This document shows positions 34,332 to 44,810 of a stretch of DNA of 64,000 nt, piece by piece. The number at the start of each line of letters is the position of its first letter. The stretch's first letter is position 1. Below the pieces are notes generated by a model, which ran no database searches, had not been told where the DNA came from, and saw only the letters and a program-made list of their open reading frames with translations. The stretch lies in contig OX031069.1 of assembly GCA_943736015.1 (NCBI GenBank), positions 21,953,235 through 22,017,234 on the forward strand, written 5' to 3'. The position numbers and the translations under genes were made by a program. This DNA is from Tridacna crocea (lineage: Eukaryota > Mollusca > Bivalvia > Cardiida > Cardiidae).

Positions 34332-34735
34332 CAGTACACTCCTCGCAGATTTTGCTATTTTCGCTGTCCGCGATGTATTTAGCGCGGACCCAACGCGGCG
34401 ATTTTACAACACAGGTGAACGCGGACTAACCCGGAGCGCTGTTTAAACGCGGCGATCCCTGGCGGACCGCGGTGGTCTGGTTACGCAATTAAAACAACGC
34501 GATGACTCCGCAGCGATCAGACAGGTAAGTTTCTTTTCAGTGTAGCAAATGGTTCAAGAATGAAGTAAGTTACGCACCATTTTACTCTTTTACAAAGTCA
34601 TATTACACGTATGTATCTCCACGAGAATTTTTTTTTATATCAGAGAGAAAAAAGATGATAAGCAGTCATCATTGCCAAGCAAATTATTCAACAGGCACTG
34701 AATTAATAGGTTATAGAATCGAAACACATAAACCT

Positions 34736-34905
34736 TTAACCAGACATCATGAGTTTAAAGTGCCTTGCAGAACAAGGGTTGCGAAAACATTGTAGGAAAA
34801 AAAGAATAGGCTGGCAAGCAGCATTTTCTCTTATGCAATGTTTATCTACCTTGTCAAACACTCTTCGACAATATATATTACGAGTGATGTACATATTTCC
34901 TGAAC
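34736..34905 (+). mobile_element. Hairpin MITE family A, degenerate
   Basis: 'ttaaccagacatcatgagtt', 'gcgaaaacattgtaggaaaa', 'ggctggcaagcagcattttc'. Inside the 6.1-kb element. Confidence 0.6.
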
Positions 34906-35043
34906 TCTTTACCGAACGACAAAATTTGTCCAAATTGATTAAAACATTTGCAAGCGAAATTTTGAATCTAATTCAAAATATTAAACGTGTTTTTTATTAG
35001 GTGAGACCATTGCGGGAAAAGGAAGAAAATGCTGGTTTTAGGC
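34905..35043 (-). mobile_element. Hairpin MITE family A, left half
   Basis: 'tgaactctttaccgaacgac' to 'aaggaagaaaatgctggttt', cut where the next palindrome begins. Confidence 0.6.
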
Positions 35044-35056
35044 ATAATGACAGCGC

Positions 35057-35205
35057 CGGTGTAATGCAGAGAAATGACCCCCATTACAAAATGACATACG
35101 GTCATTTCTCAACGTAGAATAATGACCCATGGGTCATTCCTCTACGTCGAGAAATGACCTGGGGGTCATTTTGTAATGGGGGTCATTTTTCTGCATTACA
35201 TCGGC
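35057..35205. mobile_element. ~150-bp palindromic element (GACCC type)
   Basis: GTGTAATGCAGAGAAATGAC...CCCATTACAAAATGAC at the left pairs with GTCATTTTGTAATGGGGGTC...TTCTGCATTACATC at the right. The centre is ATGACCCATGGGTCAT. Arms are ~65-70 bp with mismatches. The motif GGTCATTT/AAATGACC recurs six times. Distinct from families A-C. TSD not resolved. Confidence 0.75.
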
Positions 35206-35444
35206 ATGTACAGTCAAGGAGAAATAGTTCACGAGCGGCTCTTAGGCCTATTAGGTCTTGACTCTTGAGCTTATTTTTTTCTACCAGCGATAACGATCAC
35301 TAGCAAACAAAATGTTTATTTTTACAAATTGATAAAGTTATCTCCACATGTTCGTTACAAATTTAGATTGATGGATGGATCTCGTAGGACTGAATACATA
35401 AAATCAAATTCTCTGGTTCCTCCGTGAGGGATTTGGTTAAAAAT

Positions 35445-35620
35445 CAACTCTTTACAAAGTCACAAAAATTTTCAAAACTGAAAGCATATGCAGACGACGA
35501 CTAAAAGTAGCAAACGTGGCATTTGTCTTCAATATGATAGAAAACATTCTGGGACAAGGAGGAAATGCTGGCTACGAACACTGTTTTCTGTCCTCACAAT
35601 GAAGACTTCTTCCCAATGAG
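35445..35620 (-). mobile_element. Hairpin MITE family A, degenerate
   Basis: 'caactctttacaaagtcaca', 'gaaagcatatgcagacgac', 'gatagaaaacattctgggac', 'gtcctcacaatgaagacttc'. Right end lost. Confidence 0.55.
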
Positions 35621-35994
35621 TAGATAAAAATCATTACATGTATATAGTGTTGAGGACTATTCTCAACATGATTTCAGCCAACTCAAGGCTGCCAGCTAGT
35701 GCATCTGCATCTCTTTTCCACACTTTGTAAAATTATTTTTCAAGACGATGAAGACACTGATTACTGCTCTAAACACAAATCGTAGAAAAATGCTCAGTTG
35801 TCAGAGAAGAATGGATCTTTTCGTAATGACCAATATCAATCCTCGAAACCAGTTTTGCTGATCTTGGATCCCGCGTCATAAGCCTGCATTACTAGCTAAC
35901 TTTCAAGATTGGATATCACATTCTTAAATATCATGGGAGAGGACTTGCAGATCAGCGGGCATAGGGTTCGGTTTGTAAACTAAATTTTAGCGTG

Positions 35995-36226
35995 TTAACA
36001 ACCCTTTCCCAAACGACAAAATTTTAGACTGGTCCAAATTGAAAGCACTTGCAAATGACAAAATTTATGTTACTCAAAAAGCAAAATTTGTTTCCAGCAG
36101 GGAAGAAAATATTGTGGGAAGAGGAGGAAATGCTGGTTACCAGCATTTTCTCCTTTTCTCACGATGTTTTCAAAAGGTTTCTCTCTCAAGGCCGTAAAAA
36201 CCATCGATTGTCTGGCAAAGGGTTAA
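35995..36226 (-). mobile_element. Hairpin MITE family A
   Basis: Full-length, with CCCTTTCCCAAACGAC ends (a TIR variant also at 39125 and 47427) and TTAA on both sides. Confidence 0.85.
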
Positions 36227-36345
36227 ACTTTCAAAAGTGTAAAGGGATACAAGGGTTTAATTAACAAAAGACGCGTGCATTTTGCAAAATAAATATTATC
36301 AATCCCCATATTTGGCTGATCTTGTTCTAAATTTAGAAGATAGGT

Positions 36346-36540
36346 AAACTCGACCCTTATCCATTCAACAGACGACAAAATATTAAACTCATCCATATTA
36401 AAAGCATTTTTGCAGAAATGAGAGAAGTTGTCTTAAAAAGGTTGGGATACTTTGTGGGAAAATGTTAACATTTTTGCTTTACCCACTTAGCTTATTGTCT
36501 TGGGACCATTCAGACTGGGTCTTGTATTGTAATAGGTTAA
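36346..36540 (-). mobile_element. Hairpin MITE family A, degenerate
   Basis: 'cgacccttatccattcaaca' to 'gtattgtaataggttaa'. Core reduced to 'gtgggaaaatgttaacattt'. Confidence 0.55.
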
Positions 36541-36749
36541 CCAGTTTGGAAAAATATCTCTGCAATATAAGTGGTTGTGCTTGTCTCCATGTACATGTGA
36601 TAAAATGAAGAGTATATGATAATTGTTTTCGTTCTTGAAGACTGGTATATTTATGATTACGATCTACTATCTTTTTTTTTCCTACGAGACAACATTCTGT
36701 CATGTTCTAAAAAATAAAGGGTTAGGATTTCATACACAAATGACACGTG

Positions 36750-36959
36750 TTAACTCTTTACCAGACCTCCAGATTTTACCCATATCCAATTCTATAACAT
36801 TTGCAGATTACCAAATGTAATTCAAACAACGAAACTTGTCTAGTGGGTGAAAATGTTGTCGGAAGAGAAGCAGCTGCTGATATCAGCACATTTTCTTCTC
36901 CCACTATGGTTTCTCGAGGCTCTTGAAACTTGGGCCATGATTACTTGGTAAAGGGTTAA
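36750..36959 (-). mobile_element. Hairpin MITE family A, diverged
   Basis: TTAACTCTTTACCAGAC to TTGGTAAAGGGTTAA. Core diverged (gaagagaagcagctgctgat / atcagcacattttcttctc) but still palindromic. Confidence 0.75.
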
Positions 36960-37025
36960 CAATAAACGGACAGCCCCCTGCCGGTTTTTATTGCCAAATT
37001 CGGTTGTCGGGGTGTAATATAAGCT

Positions 37026-37228
37026 TTAACCCTTCGTACAGCAATAAATAAATGGAGCTTAAACGTATGTGTAGAAGACGACGATTATGAACTTTTCACT
37101 ATTGTTTTGAGTTAGAACATAACATGTCTTAGAATATCAGAGTAAAAAGATAAATTGCTAGTCACCTGCATTCTCCTTTTTCCTCAATGCTTTCAAAAGC
37201 TGCATAGTATTATTCAATAAACGCTTAA
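37026..37228 (-). mobile_element. Hairpin MITE family A, relic
   Basis: 'ttaacccttcgtacagc', 'agaagacgacgattatgaac' and 'ctcctttttcctcaatgct' keep the order of the family. Ends in TTAA. Confidence 0.5.
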
Positions 37229-37445
37229 CGCACCGATTGCAGCTTCAATTCCTTTCAGTATCGTTTACAGACGATGTAGATGAAGATCATGCTGCACTAT
37301 CTCTTACAACTAATGAACTATATGCACTGTGAGCTTTTCTAGCCGGGACAAGATTAAAATCTTTAAATTCTTTGTTATTTGTATGGTGGAGTTATTTCTT
37401 GTATTATTTTAGGATAAACTAGGGTAAAGCCTGTATCAGCAATCT

Positions 37446-37635
37446 AGGGAGCCCAGGTAAAAAGGTTTTGAAAACAATGTTGGGAATGGAGAAAATTCTG
37501 TAAAGCAATATACCACCATAGTTCCACGATATTGTCTACTTTTCAAAGAGAAACATAATCATAATTATGATACACACTAAATTTCTCGTCTGCAAATGAA
37601 TACAAATTGAACAAGGCTAAAAATTTGTCGCCTTA
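37446..37635 (+). mobile_element. Hairpin MITE family A, relic
   Basis: 'ggttttgaaaacaatgttgg', 'tctcgtctgcaaatgaatac' and 'gaacaaggctaaaaatttgt' match left core and right arm in order. TIRs lost. Confidence 0.45.
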
Positions 37636-37835
37636 TTCAGATGTAGGATACGGATGGCATAGGCTTCAACCCAAAGGTATGGAAAATATTCCGAGGATGA
37701 CAATCTGTGTATTATGTCCGAATGCAAGTTGCACGCAGACAATTCATGTCAAAATCAGGCAAAAAGTAAACTTAAGACTTGCCAAATTTTAACCTAATTT
37801 TTGTATTAATATCCAGCGACAAACAGTTGGCACAA

Positions 37836-38300
37836 CCAGGGATCTTATATACAAGATCCCTAGCACAACCATGCAGTAACAGATTGTCAGCTTCATAATT
37901 TTCAGTCTTTTAAATGCATTTTAACACCAGCTTTGTTTACTTCGGCAAACATTATTACCTACAGCACTCGAATGCAGTCAAAACAACTGGTACTCATTTA
38001 AAGTGCCTGTTACGATTTTTACAGACATCGTGGATTGAGATTAGACAACACATCACACAATGTCTGATCTTTAATAGATCACTGTCCGCATACTAGTGTC
38101 GGAGTTATCCAAAACGCCTGATTCTACAATTTATTTATGCAACTCTTGCCTACGGTTGATGTCGATTCCATTTGAGCCATGCTCTGTGAAAAATTGGTTT
38201 GTTGTGTCTACAAACAGTATCAACTCCGGTAAGCCTGCACAGAATGTACAGGCTTACCTGTGTCGAAACATTTTGCTCTTTGGCCAATTTTCAGTGTGTT
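37836..38300. other. Non-coding inside 6.1-kb element, two small hairpins
   Basis: AGGGATCTT-atatac-AAGATCCCT at 37839 and GTAAGCCTG...CAGGCTTAC at 38230 are short perfect stems of 9 bp. No gene recognised in 37640-38860. Confidence 0.5.
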
Positions 38301-38884
38301 ATTCTACCTCATGACTCGGTCGGTTGTTAAATGAAATGGATCCATGTTTTGTGATGGCTTGCTTGGTGTGTCACGGATATGCATTAGAACCTTTTTTCAC
38401 AGAGTATGGCTCATTCAGTTTGCACTCAACGAGAAAATAACTCATTGTATGGTTGTTTTTGTAGGTCAGCCGATTACCAGTTCGAAGGGAGACGGCTACA
38501 TTTTGATGGTTAATAAATGCATAAATGAATTTATAATATCTGGTTATCTAAATAAATTCTGCATGTTATAAGATTCTGCAAGTTATACGGCATATTTGAT
38601 TTACTCTCTCTCTCTCCTTTCAAATCACACCAGTATTCATGATCGAACTATTTTAATATGAAAAGCAACTTAAAACATGAACGGTATCATAAAAAAAATA
38701 CTTACGTGACCTATAATATTTTAGTGTAATGGTAATTTTCTCTTTAGTTGTAACAATTTCTATTGACATATTAATTTCATATATAGGTTTATTTTTTTCC
38801 ATAAATGATGATGAAATAGAAATAATATTGTGTATCTAATTGAGTTCACTCCTTTTAGTAGACATTTTAACCCATTTCCTTCTT

Positions 38885-38995
38885 CTTTAATTGCCTGTAA
38901 AACATATTTATTTTATATCGATTGAGAAACGAGTTAATCTCTCTCAAATCTGCCTTCTGTGAACTTGAATATAATAAAAAAAGTATTTCATAATT
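38885..38995. repeat. Dispersed repeat R3
   Basis: 'tcgattgagaaacgagttaa' next to 'ctctcaaatctgccttct'. Related to 15210 and 31100. It sits between a MITE-like head (38867) and a MITE right half (39016), suggesting insertion into a MITE. Confidence 0.5.
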
Positions 38996-39015
38996 ATGCC
39001 TTCTGGGAACTTGAA

Positions 39016-39108
39016 TCGTTACGAGCAATTTCTCCTTTTCCCACATTGTTTGCAAAAGACATGTACTGCAGACATGTAAAAACAAGGGCTTGTTTGGGAA
39101 AGGGTTGA
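39016..39108 (-). mobile_element. Hairpin MITE family A, right half
   Basis: 'tttctccttttcccacattg' to 'tgtttgggaaagggttga'. Confidence 0.7.
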
Positions 39109-39124
39109 ATAAAAACCAGCTCTT

Positions 39125-39265
39125 TTCATTGCAATTTCTCCTTTTCCCACAGTATTTTCTGCCCGTTCAGATAATTTTCTGCCATTGTTATGAAAGTTAA
39201 AATTGTCGTCTGCAAACTCTTTCAGTTTGGAAGAGTCTAAAATTTGTCGTTTGGGAAAGGGTTAA
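39125..39265 (+). mobile_element. Hairpin MITE family A, right half
   Basis: 'ttgcaatttctccttttccc' to 'gtcgtttgggaaagggttaa'. Uses the GGGAAAGGG TIR variant. Confidence 0.75.
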
Positions 39266-39689
39266 GAGAACAAGAGGATCATTTTAGTTCAGAATGTGGA
39301 CCGCTGTTTTGTTTTTCTGACGATCCAGCCTGCATTTTGAAAAAGCTGAATATATGTACAGTTTTATTCGTTACCCTTTGGTTTCCTTACATCCAGAGAC
39401 TGAGAAAATGAGGATATACAGCGTGATAATATACATGTACAGGGTAGCATAATTTTCAAATTGTGTTTAAGTTTTTAATTATTAACAGAATAAAAAAAGA
39501 AATGGTTAATAACTGCTATATCTGTTTCATCTAATGAAGGGTAAGAAAGAATGTGTTATGAAAATACACCTGAAGCCTGTTGTACATGAACTTTAAAATA
39601 GTGTGTTTTTTTCTAGTGTGCAGTTTCAGACCACGGGTGTAGTGGTAAAGTTTCGTTAATGCTAACCAATTATATGGCATTCTCAACAA

Positions 39690-39871
39690 TAATTGCCTTT
39701 GCGACTTATAAAAATCAAGTTCAGACTGCACGAATTGTGCAGTCTGATTTTAGATGTACACTTTGCGCTTTTGTAGGACGAAAACAACATTGAAAAAGGC
39801 TGGTTCTTGGTGTTTTTTTTCTTTTTCAAATTTTAGATTATGTTATGGGTTTTCGGCGCTCTATGGGTTAA
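39690..39871. mobile_element. Family C-like MITE, partial
   Basis: Hairpin CAGACTGCAC-gaatt-GTGCAGTCTG at ~39724-39748 and a right end 'ggcgctctatgggttaa'. Left end not found. Confidence 0.55.
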
Positions 39872-40447
39872 GTTATTAATTGGCATTCCAGTCGGAGTTT
39901 TTCCACTTTTAAAGTACACGCTTGTGAGTCACAAACAATCAAGAAGTAGTAACTTTGGTTTTCGGTTTTTGGAATCCAGCATGAAATTGCACTTTTAATC
40001 CGAAATTCGAATTTCATATCGCTAACACTAAATATGGGATAGGCCTACAAATTTGTGGCTTAGCGAATAGCTGATTAAAATGCGTTTTGTGGCATCTTAA
40101 ATTAAGTAATCCTTGTTGGCAAAGCTTATATCCGCATTTAATGGTACGAAAATGTTGCGGTCGTAATGGAAGAATTGGTTTCTGGTTCCCGAAACAGTGA
40201 GGAAAATTACAGATATTTAAGTATAAAAATTTACAGTCAGCCGGGCGAATATTCCCCCGCGATCCCTCGCAACGTTGCAGGGATCCACCGCGTTTACCTC
40301 CTGCTGTGAAGTTGCCCGATATTTTCTGAGGCCGCGGTGACACATCCGCCGTGTTTCCACGGCCGATACCTATACAGCAGATTTGTTGCGGTCAAATTGG
40401 TCTGTCGCGGCTCGCAGACTTGAGCAAAAACTGCGAGGAGTGTACTG

Positions 40448-41066
40448 TAGCATCATCTAGTGGCCATCTACCAAAATACTTCAAATCATGGTCCTGGTGT
40501 GAATAGTTAGCCCTATGTTGTTGGTCTCGGATTTCACATAGAGATATAAAGGGAAATCTTTGAAAGTCTTCTTGTGAGCACTCTTGAGACCACATTTCTT
40601 GCTAAGCTGAATTGAAAATTGGTTAGAATGTCTGTCTCAATAAAATCTCACATGAGTCTGCATTGAATGCTTGTTCGGAATATAACTTTGTCATCTCAAG
40701 TAAGAACGACTTCAAAATTGGTATGCATGTTTGTTGTGATATTACAGAGTACTGTGTTTAAGAACCATAAACTTACCTAGAATGGATTTTGAGTAATTCC
40801 ACTTTGACCTTTATTTTAATAGTATTGTTTGCTTGTCCAGAGTGGAATTTTGAAGTCTAAAGTCAAATTGTTTGTTGCATTGCCTTCCCTTTGCAACTAT
40901 TATACCTCCTTTACAACTGGCTGTGGGATTGCATATCTTTTGAAAATTTACTGCTCTTGTTCCATCATCATTAGCCTTTGAACCTTGGTAATTATAATCT
41001 TTGTTGTAGAACTTTGCTGCTTAGTACTCAGGTGAGCGATATAGGACCATCATGGTCCTCTTGTCA
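40448..41066 (+). mobile_element. Helentron-like element, 3' part
   Basis: Resumes the unit interrupted at 34331, continues with diverged units, then ends 'actcaggtgagcgatatagg' and a hairpin GGACCAT-CATGGTCC followed by TCTTGTC. Immediately after, R2 sequence 'atagtatctctattactg' resumes. Combined 5' and 3' parts make ~1.46 kb without the insert. Confidence 0.85.
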
Positions 41067-41716
41067 TAGTATCTCTATTACTGTTGAAGGTATTTACTTC
41101 AAACTTGAACAAATTGTTAATTATCAAAACCGCAACACAATACAACACATAACATCTGTCAAATTATTTTGGAGATGGTAAACAAGGTGGGTGTCAAATT
41201 ACTTTAAATACTTAGTCTTGCGACAAGATCTATGCCTCTCTCATTCATCACAGATCATGATTTTGACAATGGTTTTGTGGGAAAACAGCCAGTGGCTTGA
41301 TAAGAATATTGTTTGAGCACTGGTAAAAGAAACTGCAGGAAAGTATGGATAGGTGCACTGGCTGCCATGATATAATTGAATAATGTTGAAAAATGTCATT
41401 AGGTAAACAAACAACCTATAATGCAGGTTGAACTGAATTTTTAAAAGATCTGCTACTGAGCTAAAGCACCTGCAAGAGATGGTCTTGTTATAAATATATT
41501 TACAGAATTTTGTTTCTGCTTTGAGAGAGGGCCTCAATTATACTATACCACAATATCACAACTACATGTTCAATAGAGGAACAGAGGATACAACTATCTG
41601 TTTAGACAGATTATAATACAGAAGGTAAGTTTGGCAATGAGTTTATTACCTCTGCTGTTTTATATGAGAACAAGGAATTATTGTCTTAGCCCTGGACAGT
41701 GTCTTCTATGTTGCCA
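41067..41716 (+). repeat. Dispersed repeat R2, second near-complete copy
   Basis: Matches 18515-19163 nearly base for base (for example 'ttaggtaaacaaacaacc', 'aacagaggayacaactatct'). Ends abruptly at 'cttctatgttgcc' where another element begins. Confidence 0.9.
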
Positions 41717-42898
41717 GGCGGAGGGATATAGTTTTAGTGTTGTCCGTCTGTCCGTCCTTCCAACCGTCAGTGCTTCCGTCTGTCTGTCTGTCCTTTCATC
41801 TGAAGCCTTTTTTCCACAACCCTTGGACCAAATTGGATAAAACTTCACATCTTACCTCAGGTTTTTCAATTTGACCCCGAGTCATGGAAAAAAGGGGCTT
41901 AATGCAAAATTGCAATTTTTACTAATACCTCATTCACTTTTTGTCAAAATATCATGAAACTTCATGGTTATATTGTTTATGGAAAGTTTCAGCATGTGCC
42001 CTTGCTATTTTTAATCTAGGCATTTCTTGCAAAATACCAATTTTTACTAATATCTCGTTCAGTTTTGGTACAAATTTCATGAAACTTCATGGTTATATTT
42101 TTTTTCAAAGTTTCACCATGTGCTCTTGTTTCTTTATCTATGTGTTTTTCAATTTGACCCTCTGTCATGGAAAAAGGGGGTTTCTTGTAAAATCCCATGG
42201 AAAAAGGGGCCTTAATGCAAAATTGCAATTTTTACTAATATCTCATTCAGTTTTTGTCAAACTTTCATGAAACTTCATGGTTGTATCTTCTTTTACAAGT
42301 TTCAGCATGTGCCCTTGTTATTTTCAATCTATGAATTATTAATGCGCAAATACTTCTATCCTGATTTCTCATTTTGAGGCTGCATCACGGAAAAAAGGGA
42401 CTTCATGGAAAAAATTGTTTTTCACCAGCATCTCATACATGTGTGCTCAAAACTTTAAGAAATTTCAAATCTGAACTTCTTGGAACATTGCCCAGGTACT
42501 TCTCTTCAGGTTTCTGAATTTCAGGCTGCGTCACGGAAAAAGGGGGCTTCATGTAAAAAATCGTATTATGTAATATTTACTACATGACTGCTCAAAATTT
42601 TATGAAATTTCAAATTTTGAATTATTATTCAAAAATGCCACAAACCACACACCTGTTGTATTTATTTCAATGATGCTATATTGTCTCATGGGAAAAGGTG
42701 GCTTAAAGGGGCCTAGTGGGCTTATTGTCCTCTACAAGTTTGTGTTGGCTATCTCTAAGATAGTAATTGCCTTTTCATTTCAATTTTTTGGGGGCATGAA
42801 CAGGTCCTTGTAGGATAAAGAAGTGAATTTATATCAATTACATATATTTTATGACAAGCACTTGTTTGGGGAGCATAACCCGTCTCTGACGGCTCTTG
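41717..42898 (+). mobile_element. Second type of Helentron-like element
   Basis: Begins AGGCGGAGGGATATAG, then a long GTCCGTCYGTCTGTC tract. The body has units with 'catggaaaaaggggcttaat', 'ttttactaatatctcattca' and 'catgaaacttcatggttata'. Ends in a hairpin CCGTC-tct-GACGG followed by CTCTTGTTT. The CTCTTGTT terminus is shared with the 'agctcacctgag' elements although the rest differs. The ORFs on both strands are unit artefacts. Confidence 0.75.
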
Positions 42899-43666
42899 TT
42901 TTGACTTACAACTGTACACACTGTTTGAGACTGCTCTGTAGAGGACTGATCGGGGTCGATTCTTACAGCTTTATACTAGGTTTATTGAATTGCAACCTTT
43001 AACACCGTTTGAGACTGGTATCTAGAAGACTGACCGAGGTTGGTTCTTACAGCTTTATACTAGGTTTATTTACTTGTAACCCCAAACAGTGTTTGAGACT
43101 GGCCGCATCTCTAAATACTTGTCCGGGTCGATTCTTACAGCTTTATACTAGGTGTATTGACATACAATCTTAAACACAGTTTGAGAGTGGTCTCTGAAAA
43201 CTTGTTGGGGTTGATTCTTTCATCTTTATGCTACATATAGTGTTTTTGCCTTAAAACTGTACACTACGTTTGAGATTGGTCCCTAGAAGACTGATCGGGG
43301 TCTATTCATACAATTTTATCCTAGTTTTATTGACTAAAAACTGTACACATTGTTTGAGACTGGTCTCTAGAAGACTGATCGGGGTCAATTCATACAGCTT
43401 TATACAACTTTTGTTGTTTTACTTACAACTGTTCAAACCGTTTGAGACCGGTCCCAAGAAGACTGATCGGGGTCTATTCATACAGCCTTATTCAAGTGCT
43501 TATGACTAACAACTGTACACACCGTTTGAAACTTATCTCTAGAAAACTGATCAGGGTCTACTCATAGAACTTTATACTATTTTATTTACTTAAACTGAAC
43601 ACACCGTTTGAGACTGGTTTCTATAAGACTTGTCGTGGTGGATTCTTTGAACTTAATACTAGTTCT

Positions 43667-43927
43667 GCCCGCCCGGGTGGCTCAGTGGTGAGCGTGTCAG
43701 ACTCAAGACCTGGTGGTTGTGAGTTTGATACCCGGTTGAGGCAAACTTTCTTTCCGGCGTATTTTTGCCTCTCACCTCTGCTGAAGCATGTGAAAAAAGT
43801 AGTAGGTGGCTTTGGAAAGAAAGTAGTGTAAGTACCGGTGTGAGAAAGCCAGGAAACACATGTGCGTCACCGACTGCCATGATGACCTTGGCTGTTAAAG
43901 TGGTGTTAAACCCCAATACAAGCAACC
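43667..43927 (+). mobile_element. tRNA-derived SINE with 12-bp target duplication
   Basis: Head GCCCGCCCGGGTGGCTCAGT with an A-box-like TGGCTCAGTGG and a B-box-like GTTTGATACCCG about 40 bp later gives a pol III promoter. The 3' part ends 'gtggtgttaaaccccaatac' and 'aagcaacc'. AATACTAGTTCT flanks it on both sides (43655-43666 and 43928-43939), inside the satellite array. SINE family name not assigned. Confidence 0.9.
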
Positions 43928-44734
43928 AATACTAGTTCTTTTGACTTACAACTGTACACACCTTTTGAGACTGGTCTTTAGGAGACAGATCGGGGTTGAT
44001 TGATACAACTTTATTCTAGTTTTATTGACTAAAAAGTGTACACACCGTTTGAGACTGGTCTCCACAAGACTGATCGGGGTTGATTAATACAATTTTGTTG
44101 TAATTTTATTGACAAACAACTGTACACACCATTTGAGACTGGTCTTACGAAGACTGATCGGGGTCGAATCTTACAGCTTTATACTAGGTTTATTGACATA
44201 TAACTGTACACACCGTTTGCGACTGGTCTCTAGAAGACTGATTGGGTATATACTTATACTTTTATTCTAGGTTTATTGACATACAACCTTAAAAACTGTT
44301 TGAGACTGGTCTCTGGAAGACTGACTGGGGTCGACAGAAAACTGATCGGGTTTATTCTTACACCTTTATTCTAGGTTTATTGACTTGCAACCTTAAACAC
44401 CATTTCAGCTGGTCTGTAGAAGACTGACCAGGCTCGATTCTTACAGGTTTATCCAAGGTTTATTGACTCGAAACTGTACACACCGTTTGAGACTGCTCTC
44501 CAGAAGACTGACCGGGGTTGATTCTTACAGCTTTATACTATGTTTATTGACTTACAACTGTACACACCGTTTGCGACTGGTCTCTAGAAGACTGATTGGG
44601 TATATACTTATACTTTTATTCTAGGTTTATTGACATACAACCTTAAAAACTGTTTGAGACTGGTCTCTGGAAGACTGACTGGGGTCGATTCATAAAACTT
44701 TATTCTAGTTTTATTGATTTACAACTGTACACTT

Positions 44735-44810
44735 AAAATCTTTTAACATGGATATGCGTGCTAAATGACCTAAGATGTCGATGCGCCATAAAACAACATT
44801 CATTCATTCA
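44735..44810 (+). mobile_element. Truncated SINE 3' end
   Basis: 'gctaaatgacctaagatgtc', 'gatgcgccataaaacaac' and a CATTCATTCATT tail interrupt the satellite. The tail form is typical of SINEs ending in short tandem repeats. No head present. Confidence 0.6.

Larger units (their letters stand above)
34332..40447. mobile_element. 6.1-kb TA-flanked DNA transposon (pogo/mariner-like), no transposase
   Basis: The first 25 bases (CAGTACACTCCTCGCAGATT, then TTGCT) match the inverted last 25 at 24 positions. The left neighbour is TC and the right neighbour TA. The interrupted repeat unit elsewhere reads ggcatg-TA-gcatc, so the duplication was TA. Both ends have GC-rich subterminal DNA rich in CGCGG words (34375-34510, 40245-40440), unlike the AT-rich middle. 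The middle has no transposase ORF and instead holds old hairpin MITE copies. Superfamily assignment is from the CAGT start and TA target only. Confidence 0.8.

Noticed and set aside
41241..41537. 98-codon minus ORF, also present at 18690-18905
   Set aside because: Occurs only because R2 is duplicated; it is shorter in the other copy and has no domain.
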